Position numbers and translations under genes: made by a program. This document shows positions 8,568 to 18,617 of a stretch of 64,000 nucleotides of DNA, one piece after another. Position 1 is the first letter of the stretch, and every line of letters begins with the position of its first letter. The stretch is from Hyphomicrobiales bacterium (lineage in GTDB: Bacteria > Pseudomonadota > Alphaproteobacteria > Rhizobiales > Rhizobiaceae): positions 124,001-188,000 of the forward strand of contig UBNQ01000016.1 in the NCBI GenBank assembly GCA_900466875.1. Direction: 5' to 3'. The notes under the pieces were generated by a model. The model saw nothing but the letters and a program-made list of their open reading frames with translations, was not told where the DNA came from and did no database searches.

Positions 8568-10844
8568 CTAGCCGCCCTGCTTGAGCTGGATGAAACCGAT
8601 GCCCTGTCGGGTAGGAGCCTCCTGCCTGAGCGTCTTCACCATATCCTCGTACTCGCGCTCCACTTCCGGGGTCACCGACGGACGCGTATCGTGGAACGCC
8701 CGTTCGAAGTCTTCGGCGCGCACCTCAGTCACGTCGATATTCGAACGCAATGCGAGAAGTCCGGCACGCCTCGTCAGGTCTTCGAGGTCTGCCCCGGTGA
8801 AGCGTTCGGTTCGCTCCGCGAGAGCGTCGAGGTCGACGTCCGACGCGAGGGGCATTCCCTTGGTGTGGATGCCGAGGATTTTCCGGCGTCCCTTTGCTTC
8901 CGGCACGGGAACATAGACGAGCTCGTCGAAACGGCCAGGCCTCAGGAGCGCGGGATCGAGAAGGGTCGGCCTGTTCGTCGCGGCCAGGACGACGACACCT
9001 TGAAGCTCCTCGAGCCCGTCCATCTCGGCCAGAATGGTGTTCACCACGCGCTCCGTCACAGCTGGCTCGCCGAGGCCGCCTCCGCGGGCCGGGGCCAGCG
9101 AGTCGATCTCGTCGATGAATAGGACTGTCGGTGCGACCTGACGCGCCCGCTCGAACAAACGGGATACCTGCTGTTCCGACTCGCCATACCACTTTGAAAG
9201 CAGGTCCGAGGATTTGGTGGCGATGAAGTTCGCTTCGGCTTCGCGGGCGACCGCTTTGGCCAGCAGCGTTTTCCCGGTTCCGGGTGGCCCGAACAGCAGG
9301 AAGCCCTTGGCGGGACGAATGCCGAGACGCTTGAAGGACTGGGGCGACTTGAGGGGGAGCTCGACGCCTTCTTTGAGCCGCATCTGGGCGTCGTCCAGAC
9401 CTCCGATGTCGTCCCATTTGACGTTCGGAGCCTGGATCATGATCTCGCGAAGAGCCGACGGCTGGATACGCTTGAGCGCGCTGAGGAAGTCAGCCTGCCC
9501 GACACTCAGGTTCTCGAGGATTTCGAAGGGAATGCCATCCCGGAGATTGATATCTGGCAGGATGCGCCTCAGGCAATCCATCGCGGCTTCGCGGGCGAGA
9601 GCGCCGAGGTCGGCACCGACGAAGCCATAGGTCGTCCTTGCGATCTCCTCCATGTTCACGTCTTCCGCGAGAGGCATGCCGCGGGTGTGGATGGCGAGGA
9701 CCTCCTGGCGACCCTTCTGGTCCGGGACGCCGATAACGATCTCGCGGTCAAAGCGGCCGGGCCGCCGAAGGGCCTCGTCGATGGCGTCACGGCGGTTGGT
9801 CGCCCCGATGACCACGATGTTCTGACGTGGCTCCAGGCCGTCCATGAGGGTGAGCAATTGGGCGACAATTCGCCGTTCGACTTCGCCGGACACGTTTTCC
9901 CGCTTGGGCGCGATCGAATCGATCTCGTCCACGAATATGATGGCGGGCGCGTTCTGCGAGGCTTCCTGGAATATCTGCCGGAGGCGTTTCTCCGATTCAC
10001 CGTACTGACTGCCCATGATCTCGGGTCCGGCTATATGGTAGAAGCTTGCCTCGGTCTCGTTGGCGACGGCACGGGCCAACAGCGTCTTGCCCGTGCCCGG
10101 CGGGCCGTGGAGAAGCACGCCCTTGGGGGGATCGATGCCGAGACGCTGGAACAGTTCCGGATGCCGTAAAGGCAGCTCCACCATCTCGCGTACCTGTTCA
10201 ACCGCGTTGCCGAGCCCGCCGATGTCATCGTATGTGACATCGGCGCGCCTGGCGTCCTTGGGTTCCTCGAACTGTGGGCGGAGTTCGACCTCCGTCGTTT
10301 CGGTCATCTGGACGATGCCGCGCGGCTGCGTGGACACCACGACCAGGCGGATTTCCTGGAGACCGTAGGTCGGAAGATCCGCGAAGCCCCGCATCGCCGC
10401 GCTCATGCGGGGATCGCCCGATCGCACACGCTGCTGGACGGAGGTGGATATGACGTCGCCGGCGACCATCGGGCGCTGGTAGAACGTTCGCCGCAACGCC
10501 TCGCCGGAACCCTGCAGCCTTAGGTTCTTGACGGCCGGGGCGAGCACAACGCGGGTCGCTGGTTTCACGTCCGCTTTCTTGACTTCGATAAAGTCACCGC
10601 TCATGGCCCCGGCATTGCCGCGCTGCAGTCCATCGAGGCGAACGATGGCGAGGCCTTCGTCTTCTTCGTAGGAGTCAATCGCGATAGCCGCCGTGTGCCG
10701 TTTGCCGACCAGTTCCACGATCTGGCCTTCCGATATGCCAAGCGAAGCCATCGTTTGGCGCGGAAACCTGGCAAGCCCGTATCCTGCGTCCTTGGTCTGA
10801 GCATTGGCGACCTGCAGCTTGAGTGTTTTGTCATCAGGTTCCAT
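8568..10844 (-). CDS. CDC48/VAT-type double AAA+ ATPase
   Basis: A 758-residue protein with full CDC48 architecture: an N-terminal double-psi-barrel region (about 8-100) and second N domain (to about 185), D1 with Walker A GPPGTGKT (about 247-254) and Walker [13 protein letters not shown] (about 302-313), and D2 with GPPGTGKT (about 519-526) and [12 protein letters not shown]. Arginine-finger regions RRPGRFDRE and LRPGRFDEL are intact. CDC48/p97 proteins unfold substrates by threading them through a hexamer; bacterial copies are sporadic and mostly unstudied. ATG 10844 follows a GGAGAGG site; a TTG lies one codon upstream. The protease-nuclease gene follows after about 180 bases, suggesting that the unfoldase controls or feeds that effector. 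Confidence 0.93.
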   Translation of the reverse strand: MEPDDKTLKLQVANAQTKDAGYGLARFPRQTMASLGISEGQIVELVGKRHTAAIAIDSYEEDEGLAIVRLDGLQRGNAGAMSGDFIEVKKADVKPATRVVLAPAVKNLRLQGSGEALRRTFYQRPMVAGDVISTSVQQRVRSGDPRMSAAMRGFADLPTYGLQEIRLVVVSTQPRGIVQMTETTEVELRPQFEEPKDARRADVTYDDIGGLGNAVEQVREMVELPLRHPELFQRLGIDPPKGVLLHGPPGTGKTLLARAVANETEASFYHIAGPEIMGSQYGESEKRLRQIFQEASQNAPAIIFVDEIDSIAPKRENVSGEVERRIVAQLLTLMDGLEPRQNIVVIGATNRRDAIDEALRRPGRFDREIVIGVPDQKGRQEVLAIHTRGMPLAEDVNMEEIARTTYGFVGADLGALAREAAMDCLRRILPDINLRDGIPFEILENLSVGQADFLSALKRIQPSALREIMIQAPNVKWDDIGGLDDAQMRLKEGVELPLKSPQSFKRLGIRPAKGFLLFGPPGTGKTLLAKAVAREAEANFIATKSSDLLSKWYGESEQQVSRLFERARQVAPTVLFIDEIDSLAPARGGGLGEPAVTERVVNTILAEMDGLEELQGVVVLAATNRPTLLDPALLRPGRFDELVYVPVPEAKGRRKILGIHTKGMPLASDVDLDALAERTERFTGADLEDLTRRAGLLALRSNIDVTEVRAEDFERAFHDTRPSVTPEVEREYEDMVKTLRQEAPTRQGIGFIQLKQGG

Positions 10845-10889
10845 CAAGGGACCTCTCCGTTATACTTTGATTGACTGCATGAGGTGCTG

Positions 10890-11081
10890 TCAGCGCTCGG
10901 CGACGGGCTTCCCGTAAAGTTCGGGCATTGCGGCGATATAGACGCGGGGTGTCGGGCTTGCCCTGAACGTCTCGCCGAAGGCGACGAGATACCCGAGCAT
11001 GCCGACCATCAGGCAGAGGATGAAACCGATCATGGGGCCAGTGCCATAGCTTGTTGGGGCGTGCTGATAGCTGTCTCTCAT
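10890..11081 (-). CDS. Small single-span membrane protein
   Basis: A 63-residue protein with one clear transmembrane helix (about residues 17-37, MIGFILCLMVGMLGYLVAF) and a short basic tail. AAAGGAG lies eight bases before ATG 11081. It is not recognised; it could be a small stress-induced membrane peptide. A TCTTACAAT element lies about 60 bases upstream. It is followed 45 bases later by the CDC48 start, so the two could be cotranscribed. Confidence 0.65.
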   Translation of the reverse strand: MRDSYQHAPTSYGTGPMIGFILCLMVGMLGYLVAFGETFRASPTPRVYIAAMPELYGKPVAER

Positions 11082-11141
11082 CGATAGTCTCCTTTCTGGA
11101 GGCGTTGACGAGCGGACGCTACGACCCGCCATCGGACCGTT

Positions 11142-11150
11142 ATTGTAAGA
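11142..11150 (-). promoter_or_regulatory. TCTTACAAT element ahead of the small membrane protein
   Basis: Reads TCTTACAAT on the minus strand, 61 bases before the start at 11081. The same string recurs ahead of other minus-strand units (22289, 47718, 59076). TACAAT would suit a -10 box; no TTGACA-like -35 is seen. Confidence 0.4.
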
Positions 11151-11182
11151 AAACACGGCCTGGACCCGATGCCTGATCGCGA

Positions 11183-11198
11183 GTGCAGGATCGTGCAA
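11183..11198 (+). promoter_or_regulatory. GTGCA-N5-GTGCA site upstream of the RND operon
   Basis: GTGCAGGATCGTGCAA contains GTGCA twice at a 10-base step, as expected for an AraC-type activator. It lies 120 bases before the efflux start and is almost identical to sites at 16014 and 34863. Confidence 0.5.
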
Positions 11199-11230
11199 AA
11201 CAGGGAAAGCTCGTCGGAGCGGAGGCCGTA

Positions 11231-11240
11231 AGATACAATC
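11231..11240 (+). promoter_or_regulatory. -10-like element (TACAAT) of the RND operon
   Basis: AGATACAATC lies about 65 bases ahead of the efflux operon and 35 bases after the GTGCA repeat site. It fits the shared (A/G)CAAT pattern. Confidence 0.4.
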
Positions 11241-11303
11241 GCGTGGCCAAGGCAGCGGACAGAATGTCTCTCCGGTAATACCTCGAGAGACAAGGCTCCG
11301 ACC

Positions 11304-12482
11304 ATGAAACCCAACCAACCCGCCAGATCGCGGAAGCATGTGCAGTCAGCCATCTTCGCGACGTTGGCCACGCTCTATTCCGCTTCCGCGACCTTTGGCC
11401 AGGACGTGTCCACGCCGCCCCCGGTCACCGTCGCCAAGCCCGTGGTCCGGGTGGTCACGGAGCAGGACGACTTCATCGGCAGGTTCCAGTCCGTCGAGGA
11501 AGTCCTTGTCCGCGCGCGGGTAGGCGGATACCTCGACAAGGTCCAGTTTACCGACGGCTCTCTCGTCAAGAGCGGAGACCCGCTGTTCGTGATCGACCAG
11601 AGGCCGTTCGAGACCGCGCTCGAGGAGGCGACATCCGCGCTCGAGGTCGCGAAATCCACCTTGACCTACGCCGAGGCCCAGTTCCACCGCGCGGAAACGC
11701 TTTCCACCAACGGCAGCCAATCGGTGTCGATACTGGACGACCGTCGACGGGAGTGGATTTCGGCGCAGGCCAACGTCCGTGGAGCTAAGGCAAGTGTCGA
11801 CCGCGCTCAATTGGACCTCGGCTACACGCTGATCACCGCGCCGCTTAGCGGACGTATCGACAGGCATATGATTTCCCCCGGAAATCTCGTCCAGGCCGAC
11901 CAGACCGAGCTGACGACGATCGTGTCGCTGGATCCGATCGACTTCTACTTCGATGTCGACGAGCGCAGGCTTCTCTCCTATGCTGCGCTCGCTCGTGAAA
12001 ACGGCAAATCCCTACAGGAAGGCGGCGGCGGTCTCGACGTGAGTGTCACGATCGCGGATGGGGCGTCGAAGCCTTTCCGCGGAAAGCTGAACTTCTCCGA
12101 GAACAAGGTCGACGGCCAGTCCGGCACGATGCGTGTCCGCGCCCGGCTCCCGAACCCCGACCTCGTGCTCCAGCCGGGCCTTTTCGGCAGGATCGAGGTG
12201 GGAGCGTCGAAGGCCTACACCGCGGTTCTCGTGCCGGACGAAGCGCTTTCGGCGGACCAAAACCAACGGGTTGTCTTTATCGTCGGCCAAGACGGAACGG
12301 TCATCACCAAGGCCGTTCGTACGGGGCCTAAGCTCTATGGTTACCGCGTGATCCGCGAGGGCCTCGAAGGCGACGAAACGATCGTCGTCAACGGCCTGAT
12401 GCGGGTTCGCCCCGGCCAGAAGGTCACTCCCAGGATGACGGAGCTTCCGCAGGAAGCCGTGGCGCTGGGAGCGATCCAATGA
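11304..12482 (+). CDS. RND efflux periplasmic adaptor subunit (AcrA/MexE type)
   Basis: The 392-residue protein starts with a basic, then hydrophobic leader (Sec signal, cleavage likely after SATFG near residue 32). It has membrane-fusion-protein order: beta-barrel and lipoyl strand (VEEVLVRARVGGYLDKVQF), alpha-helical hairpin (about 95-165), second lipoyl half LGYTLITAPLSGRIDRHMI, and a beta-barrel with PGLFGRIEVG. It links the inner-membrane RND pump to an outer-membrane channel. The stop overlaps the permease start by four bases (ATGA). No outer-membrane factor gene follows, so a TolC-like protein must come from elsewhere. Confidence 0.93.
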   Translation: MKPNQPARSRKHVQSAIFATLATLYSASATFGQDVSTPPPVTVAKPVVRVVTEQDDFIGRFQSVEEVLVRARVGGYLDKVQFTDGSLVKSGDPLFVIDQRPFETALEEATSALEVAKSTLTYAEAQFHRAETLSTNGSQSVSILDDRRREWISAQANVRGAKASVDRAQLDLGYTLITAPLSGRIDRHMISPGNLVQADQTELTTIVSLDPIDFYFDVDERRLLSYAALARENGKSLQEGGGGLDVSVTIADGASKPFRGKLNFSENKVDGQSGTMRVRARLPNPDLVLQPGLFGRIEVGASKAYTAVLVPDEALSADQNQRVVFIVGQDGTVITKAVRTGPKLYGYRVIREGLEGDETIVVNGLMRVRPGQKVTPRMTELPQEAVALGAIQ

Positions 12483-15400
12483 GGTTTTCGCACTTCTTCA
12501 TCAGGCGGCCGATTTTCGCGTCCGTCCTGTCCATCGTCCTGTTGATCGTCGGCGGGATCGCCTATTTCAATCTGCCAGTCGCCCAGTATCCGGAGATCGC
12601 GCCACCGACGATCGTGGTGCGCACGTCCTACCCCGGCGCGGACTCCCAGACCATCGCGGATACCGTCGCGACTCCCATCGAGCAGGAGATCAACGGCGTC
12701 GAGGACATGCTTTACATGTCGTCTTACTCGAGCGCGGACGGCGCGATGTCGATCACCGTGACCTTCAAACTCGGAACGGATCTCGACAAGGCGCAGGTCC
12801 TCGTCCAGAACCGCGTGGCGATCGCCGAACCACGACTTCCCGAAGACGTCCGCCGCCTCGGCGTGACAACCGTGAAGAGCTCGCCGGACATCATGATGGT
12901 TGTCCATCTGCTTTCGCCGGACAGTCGCTATGACCAGCTCTACATCTCCAACTACGGCCACAACCGCATCCGCGACCAACTTGTCAGGCTCGAAGGGGTA
13001 GGGGACGTCACGCTGTTCGGCGAACGCGAATACTCCCTCCGTATCTGGCTCGACCCAGAAAAGCTCTCGGCATACGGGATGACGTCAGGCGACGTGGTGC
13101 AGGCTTTGCGCGACCAGAACGTCCAGGTGTCCGGCGGCTCCATCGGCAGTCCCCCGGCCGCAGGCACGAACGCGTTCGAATACACGGTGAGAACCGAAGG
13201 CCGCTTCAGCGATGCACGCCAATTCCGCTATGTCATCGTCAAGTCCACGGACAGCGGTCGGTTGGTCCAGCTCCAGGACGTCGCCCGAATCGAACTCGGT
13301 GCGAAGAACTACGTCACAAACAGCTATCTCGACGGCATCCCGGCCGTCGGTCTGGGTATCTTTGCTCGTCCGGGCACGAACGCCCTCGAAGCGGCGGCGG
13401 CGGTCAGAAAGATCATGGATACCGAAGCCAAGAACTTCCCTCCGGGCCTTGAGTACAAGATCGCCTACGACCCCACCAAGTTCATTTCGGAGTCGATCGA
13501 CGAGGTCTACAGGACGATCATCGAAGCGGCGGTGCTCGTCGCCATCGTTGTCCTGGTGTTTCTGCAATCCTGGCGCACCGCGCTGATCCCGATCGTAGCG
13601 ATCCCCGTATCGCTGATCGGTACGCTCGCGTTCCTGCTGGCTTTCGGCATTTCGCTGAACATGCTGTCGCTTTTTGGGCTGGTCCTGGCCATCGGCATCG
13701 TCGTGGACGATGCCATCGTGGTCGTCGAGAACGTCGAGCGAAACCTCAGGAACGGCCTCACTCCAAGTGCGGCGGCCCATGTGACGATGGACGAAGTCGG
13801 TACCGCCGTCGTGGCCATTTCCCTCGTCCTCATTGCCGTATTTGTCCCGACAGCGTTCATCCCCGGCATTACCGGACAGTTCTACAGGCAGTTCGCCGTG
13901 ACGATTTCCGTCGCGACGGCGATCTCCGCCCTGAACTCGCTAACGCTTTCCCCCGCCTTGGCGGCTATCGTGCTGCGCCCCCACGAACATGGTAAATCCG
14001 CGGGCATCCTGGCCCGTTCCGGACAATGGGCTGCCGACAGGTTCAACGGCGGCTTCGATCGGCTCAGCGCGGGATATTCCTGGGTCGTCCGCAGAATGGT
14101 GCAGACCAGGATCGCGCTCGCCATCTGCATCGTGGCATTCCTCGCGCTTCTCGGCGGCACTTTCTACATGACGCAGATCGTGCCGCGCGGGTTCATCCCG
14201 ACGATGGACCAGGAATACGCACTTGTGGTCGTCCAGCTTCCGGACGGATCATCCCTGAGCCGTACCGACGATGTCGTCAGACGCGCATCGGCGCTGATCA
14301 ACAAGATGCCGGGCATCGCCCATACCGCCTCGTTTGCGGGCTTCAGCGGGGCGACCTTCACCAACGCGTCGAACCAGGGGCTGATCTTTGCCACATTCGA
14401 CCCGTTCGAGGAGCGGCTCGAGAAGGGACAGTCGGCCGAAAAGCTAATCGGCCAGCTCTACGCCAATCTCCAGTCGATCGAAGAGGCGTTCATCATCGCA
14501 ATTCCCCCGGCTCCGGTGCGCGGGGTCGGAAACTCCGGCGGGTTCAAGATGCAGATCAAGGACCTCGGCAACTCGGACATGAAGCGCATCCTGCCGCTCG
14601 CCTACGAAATCATGGGTGCGGCCAACAACACGAAAGGACTGGCTGGTGTCTTCACGACATTCAGCGCGTCGAGCCCTCAGTATTTCCTCGACATCGACCG
14701 TGACAAGGCACGCTCGCTGAACGTTCCCATCCCGAATATCTTCGAGGCGTTGTCCATCAATCTCGGAACCTCGTACGTCAACGATTTCAACGCCTACGGC
14801 CGGGTTTATCAAGTTCGGGCGCAGGCCGAGCAGAACCACCGTATGGAGAGGGACGATATCCTGGCCCTCAAGGTGCGATCGGCAACCGGAGCGCTCGTTC
14901 CCATGGGTACCCTGGTGGACATCAAAGACACGACTGGCCCTTCTCTCGTACAGCGGTACAACATGTACGTGTCGGTTCCGATCCAGGGTCGGGCAGCGCC
15001 AGGCGTCTCTACGGGAAGCGCGCTCGACGCGATGGAACAGGTCGCGGCCAAGATACTGCCGCCTGGGACGAGCTTCGACTGGACCGAGCTGTCCTACCAG
15101 GAACGGAACACAGGAAACACGGCGACATACATCTTCATCCTGTCGGTGGTCTTTGTCTTCCTGGCCTTGTCCGCGCAGTATGAAAGCTGGACCTTGCCGT
15201 TGGCCATCATCCTTATCGTGCCTTTGGCGATCCTCGCCGCGCTCGTCGGCGTGCATCTGCGCGGACTGGACAACAACATCCTCGTCCAGATCGGGCTGAT
15301 CGTCCTGATCGGTCTCGCCGCCAAGAACGCGATCCTGATCGTCGAGTTCGCGAGGCAGGCACAGGAAGAGGGGGCAACGGCCGTCGAAGCAGCCATAACC

Positions 15401-15646
15401 GCGAGCAGGCTGCGCCTGCGCCCGATCCTGATGACCGCCTTTGCCTTTATCCTGGGGGTCGTGCCTCTGATGATCGCCAAGGGCCCCGGTGCCGAGCTGC
15501 GGCAGTCGCTTGGGACGGCCGTGTTTTCCGGCATGCTAGGCGTGACCTTCTTCGGCCTGTTTCTGACGCCCGTATTCTTTGTCCTGCTGCGTTCCCGCTA
15601 CAGGCCACGTCCGGTGGCCGAAGCCGAAGTGAAGATAGCCGCCTAG
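12479..15646 (+). CDS. RND multidrug efflux permease (HAE1 family, AcrB/MexF type)
   Basis: At 1055 residues this is a full-length HAE1 permease. It begins with the typical FFIRRPIFASVLSIVLLIVGG first helix and QYPEIAPPTIVV strand. The proton-relay aspartates lie in TM4 (GIVVDDAIVVVENVER, about residues 403-418), and the TM10 lysine is in AAKNAILIVEFARQA near 940. Two large periplasmic loops follow TM1 and TM7. It exports amphiphilic drugs or metabolites with proton uptake; substrates are unknown. It resembles the MexF/BepE branch. It is translationally coupled to the adaptor and followed by a good terminator. Confidence 0.95.
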   Translation: MRFSHFFIRRPIFASVLSIVLLIVGGIAYFNLPVAQYPEIAPPTIVVRTSYPGADSQTIADTVATPIEQEINGVEDMLYMSSYSSADGAMSITVTFKLGTDLDKAQVLVQNRVAIAEPRLPEDVRRLGVTTVKSSPDIMMVVHLLSPDSRYDQLYISNYGHNRIRDQLVRLEGVGDVTLFGEREYSLRIWLDPEKLSAYGMTSGDVVQALRDQNVQVSGGSIGSPPAAGTNAFEYTVRTEGRFSDARQFRYVIVKSTDSGRLVQLQDVARIELGAKNYVTNSYLDGIPAVGLGIFARPGTNALEAAAAVRKIMDTEAKNFPPGLEYKIAYDPTKFISESIDEVYRTIIEAAVLVAIVVLVFLQSWRTALIPIVAIPVSLIGTLAFLLAFGISLNMLSLFGLVLAIGIVVDDAIVVVENVERNLRNGLTPSAAAHVTMDEVGTAVVAISLVLIAVFVPTAFIPGITGQFYRQFAVTISVATAISALNSLTLSPALAAIVLRPHEHGKSAGILARSGQWAADRFNGGFDRLSAGYSWVVRRMVQTRIALAICIVAFLALLGGTFYMTQIVPRGFIPTMDQEYALVVVQLPDGSSLSRTDDVVRRASALINKMPGIAHTASFAGFSGATFTNASNQGLIFATFDPFEERLEKGQSAEKLIGQLYANLQSIEEAFIIAIPPAPVRGVGNSGGFKMQIKDLGNSDMKRILPLAYEIMGAANNTKGLAGVFTTFSASSPQYFLDIDRDKARSLNVPIPNIFEALSINLGTSYVNDFNAYGRVYQVRAQAEQNHRMERDDILALKVRSATGALVPMGTLVDIKDTTGPSLVQRYNMYVSVPIQGRAAPGVSTGSALDAMEQVAAKILPPGTSFDWTELSYQERNTGNTATYIFILSVVFVFLALSAQYESWTLPLAIILIVPLAILAALVGVHLRGLDNNILVQIGLIVLIGLAAKNAILIVEFARQAQEEGATAVEAAITASRLRLRPILMTAFAFILGVVPLMIAKGPGAELRQSLGTAVFSGMLGVTFFGLFLTPVFFVLLRSRYRPRPVAEAEVKIAA

Positions 15647-15668
15647 TTTCGGTCCTCTCCCGTAAGAC

Positions 15669-15696
15669 AACGCCGATCCTCTGGGTCGGCGTTTTT
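15669..15696 (+). terminator. Rho-independent terminator of the RND operon
   Basis: Stem AACGCCGATCC / GGGTCGGCGTT with a three-base loop and a following T-run, about 25 bases after the permease stop. Confidence 0.85.
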
Positions 15697-16184
15697 CTTC
15701 GTAAGGGAGAATACAGGACGGGATGATACAAAAACGTCTTTTCAAGAAATCGAATCTTGCAAGAATATCCCCCCGATTTCAGGCCTTATACATCTAGGCG
15801 AGGCAACAAAGTCGGCTTCCTCCTCCCGTCGACCTGCCTCTCCGCGAAGGTGCCGTCACCGCCTTCCAGTCGTAGTCCATCCGCCATGGCTGCGACTTTG
15901 CGATCCCCGCTCCTTGCCGCCCCTCCCAGAAGGCGCGGGGATCGCCTCTTCATGGCTCCATTGGCGAACGTCACCCATCCACATGCAGGAATAACGCGGT
16001 CGCCGCGGCAAAGGTGCAGGATTGTGCAATCCAGCGGCCCGGAAATCGCATCCTCTCGATATTTACGCGCTGGGCGAACGTGAGTTCGATGGAACCGAGG
16101 AACTTGCCCAGCCTGACGGAACAGATCGGCGCGCACATTCAGAGTGCGAGTTCAGCGCCGGGTCCAAACGGAAAGGGCAGGGCA
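15697..16184. other. Intergenic stretch ahead of the cytochrome gene
   Basis: About 490 bases. Open frames on both strands have no family resemblance and I do not call a gene. It holds the GTGCAGGATTGTGCAA site at 16014. An alternative cytochrome start at 16089 would use part of this stretch. Confidence 0.45.
16014..16032 (+). promoter_or_regulatory. GTGCA-repeat site and palindrome upstream of the cytochrome-xdhC unit
   Basis: GTGCAGGATTGTGCAA matches the sites at 11183 and 34863. Its right part also forms a perfect inverted repeat, GGATTG-TG-CAATCC (16019-16032). Confidence 0.5.
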
Positions 16185-17477
16185 ATGTCACGCTGGCGGA
16201 AATACATCATCGGGGTCTGTACTATTGCGGTCGTCGGCCTTCTGGGCGCGGCCTGTTTCTTCTTCTGGCCCCACAGCCTCCCGGATGTCCAGGCGAGCAA
16301 GACCCAGCCGACGGGAGCCGACCTCGTCGCTCGCGGCGAGTATCTCACTGTCGCCGCTGACTGTGCCGCCTGTCACACCACCAAAGGCGGCAAGCCCTTT
16401 GCTGGCGGCCTGCCGTTCAAGCTCCCTTTCGGAACGATCTACTCGCCCAACATCACGCCCGACAACACGGTTGGTATCGGCGACTGGAGCGATGCCGAGT
16501 TTGTCAGGGCCATGCGGTCCGGTGTCGGCAAGCATGGGGAGGATCTGTATCCGGCCTTCCCGTACACCTCCTATGCGCTTCTCTCGACTGACGACATCCT
16601 CGCCATCAAGGCCTATCTGACGACGCTCGCCCCGGTTTCCGACCCCGCGCCGGAGAACGCGTTGGCCTTCCCATTCAACCAGAGGTCGCTGATGCGCGGG
16701 TGGAAACTCCTCTTTGTCCCGTCGGGCCCGTTCAAGCCCGATCCCGGAAAGGGAAAGGAATGGAACGACGGCGCTTATCTCGTCGAGGCCTTGGCACACT
16801 GCGGCGAATGCCACACCCCGCGTGGTCTCATGTTCCAGAGGAAGCAGGGTGTCGCCCTCTCAGGTGGTGATGTCGACGGCTGGAAGGCCTGGAACATCAC
16901 GTCCGACAAGGAATACGGCCTTGGAAACTGGACCGACGAGCAGATCGCGGAAATGCTGTCGGCCGGGCATGTCAAAGACCGCGGCGTCGCGGCAGGCCCC
17001 ATGCGCGAGGCGATCGACCTCAGTCTCAGCAAGCTGCCAAGATCCGACATCGACTCCATCGTCGCCTATCTCCGAACGGTTCCGGCGGTATCGGGAGATC
17101 CCGACCTCAAGGCGGTGCGGCGCTCTGAAAAGGAACTGACAGCGGCGTCGGCGCAGGTCTCATCCGGCATCGAGCCCGGCAAGCAGATCTACGCCGGAGC
17201 CTGCGCGAGCTGCCACGGATGGAACGGCGAAGGACTGTTCAATCCCCGGGCCGCTATCTTTGGGGGACACGCACTCAGCGATCCGACTGCCAGCAACGTG
17301 GTCAGGGTCGTTCTACAGGGCTCCTCCGACCACGAGGCCGCTCCCGGAAAAACCATGCCGTCTTTCGCGAAAATATACTCTGACGCAGACGTGGCCGCAT
17401 TGGCGAACTTCGTCGTCCAGCATTTCAGCGGACGGACGGGAACGGTCACCGCCAAACAGGTTTCCGCCGCACGCTGA
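16185..17477 (+). CDS. Triheme c-type cytochrome (alcohol/aldehyde dehydrogenase cytochrome subunit type)
   Basis: About 430 residues with an N-terminal membrane anchor or signal (YIIGVCTIAVVGLLGAACFFFW) and three CxxCH heme sites: CAACH (60-64), CGECH (206-210) and CASCH (340-344). Three heme domains of this spacing are typical of the electron-accepting subunit of periplasmic molybdenum or PQQ dehydrogenases. It probably takes electrons from an IorAB-type enzyme such as the one at 35 kb, and the XdhC gene next door supports this. ATG 16185 has AAAGGGCAGGG upstream and begins the signal; ATG 16089 would add 32 residues that look out of place. Confidence 0.9.
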   Translation: MSRWRKYIIGVCTIAVVGLLGAACFFFWPHSLPDVQASKTQPTGADLVARGEYLTVAADCAACHTTKGGKPFAGGLPFKLPFGTIYSPNITPDNTVGIGDWSDAEFVRAMRSGVGKHGEDLYPAFPYTSYALLSTDDILAIKAYLTTLAPVSDPAPENALAFPFNQRSLMRGWKLLFVPSGPFKPDPGKGKEWNDGAYLVEALAHCGECHTPRGLMFQRKQGVALSGGDVDGWKAWNITSDKEYGLGNWTDEQIAEMLSAGHVKDRGVAAGPMREAIDLSLSKLPRSDIDSIVAYLRTVPAVSGDPDLKAVRRSEKELTAASAQVSSGIEPGKQIYAGACASCHGWNGEGLFNPRAAIFGGHALSDPTASNVVRVVLQGSSDHEAAPGKTMPSFAKIYSDADVAALANFVVQHFSGRTGTVTAKQVSAAR

Positions 17478-17493
17478 TCGGAAAGAAATCGGG

Positions 17494-17524
17494 AATGGCC
17501 CGTGCAGGGAAGGCGCGGGCCATT
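17494..17524 (+). terminator. Hairpin between the cytochrome and XdhC genes
   Basis: Nine-base arms AATGGCCCG and CGGGCCATT with a 13-base loop. No T-run follows, so partial termination or mRNA end protection is more likely than full stop. It argues that XdhC starts at 17558, not at the ATG inside the hairpin. Confidence 0.5.
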
Positions 17525-17557
17525 CTCGCAATCCTGCCACCCAACCGGACAGCCGCG

Positions 17558-18484
17558 ATGGACCTCCATACTCAGATTGTCAGCGAGAACACGCCACGTA
17601 GCCAGTTCGCCACGGACGATCCGATCGAGATTTTGCGGCATGCACGTGACGCGTTCGAGGAAGGTATCCGGGTCGCGATCGTGACCCTCGTAGACATAAC
17701 GGGAGGAGCTGCTCGACCGCTTGGCGCGCAGATGAGCGTTCGCATCGACGGCTTTTACTGCGGTTTCGTATCCGGCGGATGCACCGAGGCCGCCGTCGCT
17801 GCCGAAGCGATCGATGCGCTCAATGCAGGGCACGATCGGTTCCTTCTGCTTGGAGAAGGCTCCCCATTGTTCGACATCGTCCTGCCCTGTGGCGGTGGTA
17901 TCCGGCTGTCCATCCATATCCTCAGGGACATCGCGCCGATCGACCGTATCCTGGATATCGTCCGCATGCGGCGGGTAGCGGGTCTTTCGTACAGGCCGGA
18001 GGCGCAGACCCTGACCTGTCACCCTTCAAGGCAAACAGGTTGGCAGTCGAACGAATTCATAAGGGCTTACCGCCCGCGTACAAGGGTCGTGATTTCGGGC
18101 AACAAGCTTGAGGCTGACGCCGCAGCGCGCGTCGCGCTAGCAGCCGGATACGAAGTCGTTCCAGCTGTAAAATCCAATGGGCGGCATCTTGCCGACCTGT
18201 CCTTCGACAAGTTCACAGCGGTCGTCCTTCTAAACCACGATCTGGATGCCGAGCTTCCCGCGCTCGAAGCTGCGTTGAGATCACCAGCATTTTACATCGG
18301 CGCGCTGGGAAGCCGTCGTACGCACGAAAGGCGACGGAGGTACCTGCTCGACTTGGGCTACGGCCACTCGCAAATAGCGAGGATCAAAGCGCCCATCGGC
18401 ATCTTCGACAAGGCGAGGGATGCGAAAACGCTTGCGCTTTCGGTTGTGGCTGACATCGCCGCGATTGCACCGGACGGAATTTAG
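17558..18484 (+). CDS. XdhC/CoxI family molybdenum-cofactor maturation protein
   Basis: 308 residues. The N-terminal XdhC/CoxI part has VTLVDITGGAARPLGAQM and FVSGGCTEAAVA with its conserved Cys. The C-terminal Rossmann-like domain begins at RVVISGNKLEADAA and has the family signature GALGSRRTHERR. XdhC proteins bind molybdenum cofactor, promote its sulfuration and insert it into xanthine-dehydrogenase-family enzymes. The only such enzyme in this window is the IorA/IorB pair at 35-37.6 kb, a likely client. A longer frame from ATG 17495 would start inside the hairpin. Confidence 0.88.
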   Translation: MDLHTQIVSENTPRSQFATDDPIEILRHARDAFEEGIRVAIVTLVDITGGAARPLGAQMSVRIDGFYCGFVSGGCTEAAVAAEAIDALNAGHDRFLLLGEGSPLFDIVLPCGGGIRLSIHILRDIAPIDRILDIVRMRRVAGLSYRPEAQTLTCHPSRQTGWQSNEFIRAYRPRTRVVISGNKLEADAAARVALAAGYEVVPAVKSNGRHLADLSFDKFTAVVLLNHDLDAELPALEAALRSPAFYIGALGSRRTHERRRRYLLDLGYGHSQIARIKAPIGIFDKARDAKTLALSVVADIAAIAPDGI

Positions 18485-18617
18485 GGAGGTTTGGGTAAGG
18501 ATCTGAGAGCGCAGAGCCGTTGAGAGGTCGCCTGCGCTGCTGTTGCGAGTGGGGAGCCGCCTTCAGTTCTCCGAGAACCTGGTGGTTCTGTGGGAGGGGT
18601 CGGGCTCCAAATGAAGG

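Noticed and set aside
15757..16136. Two opposed short frames in the cytochrome upstream region
   Set aside because: No homology seen, and the GTGCA site and palindrome lie within them, so the region is more likely regulatory.
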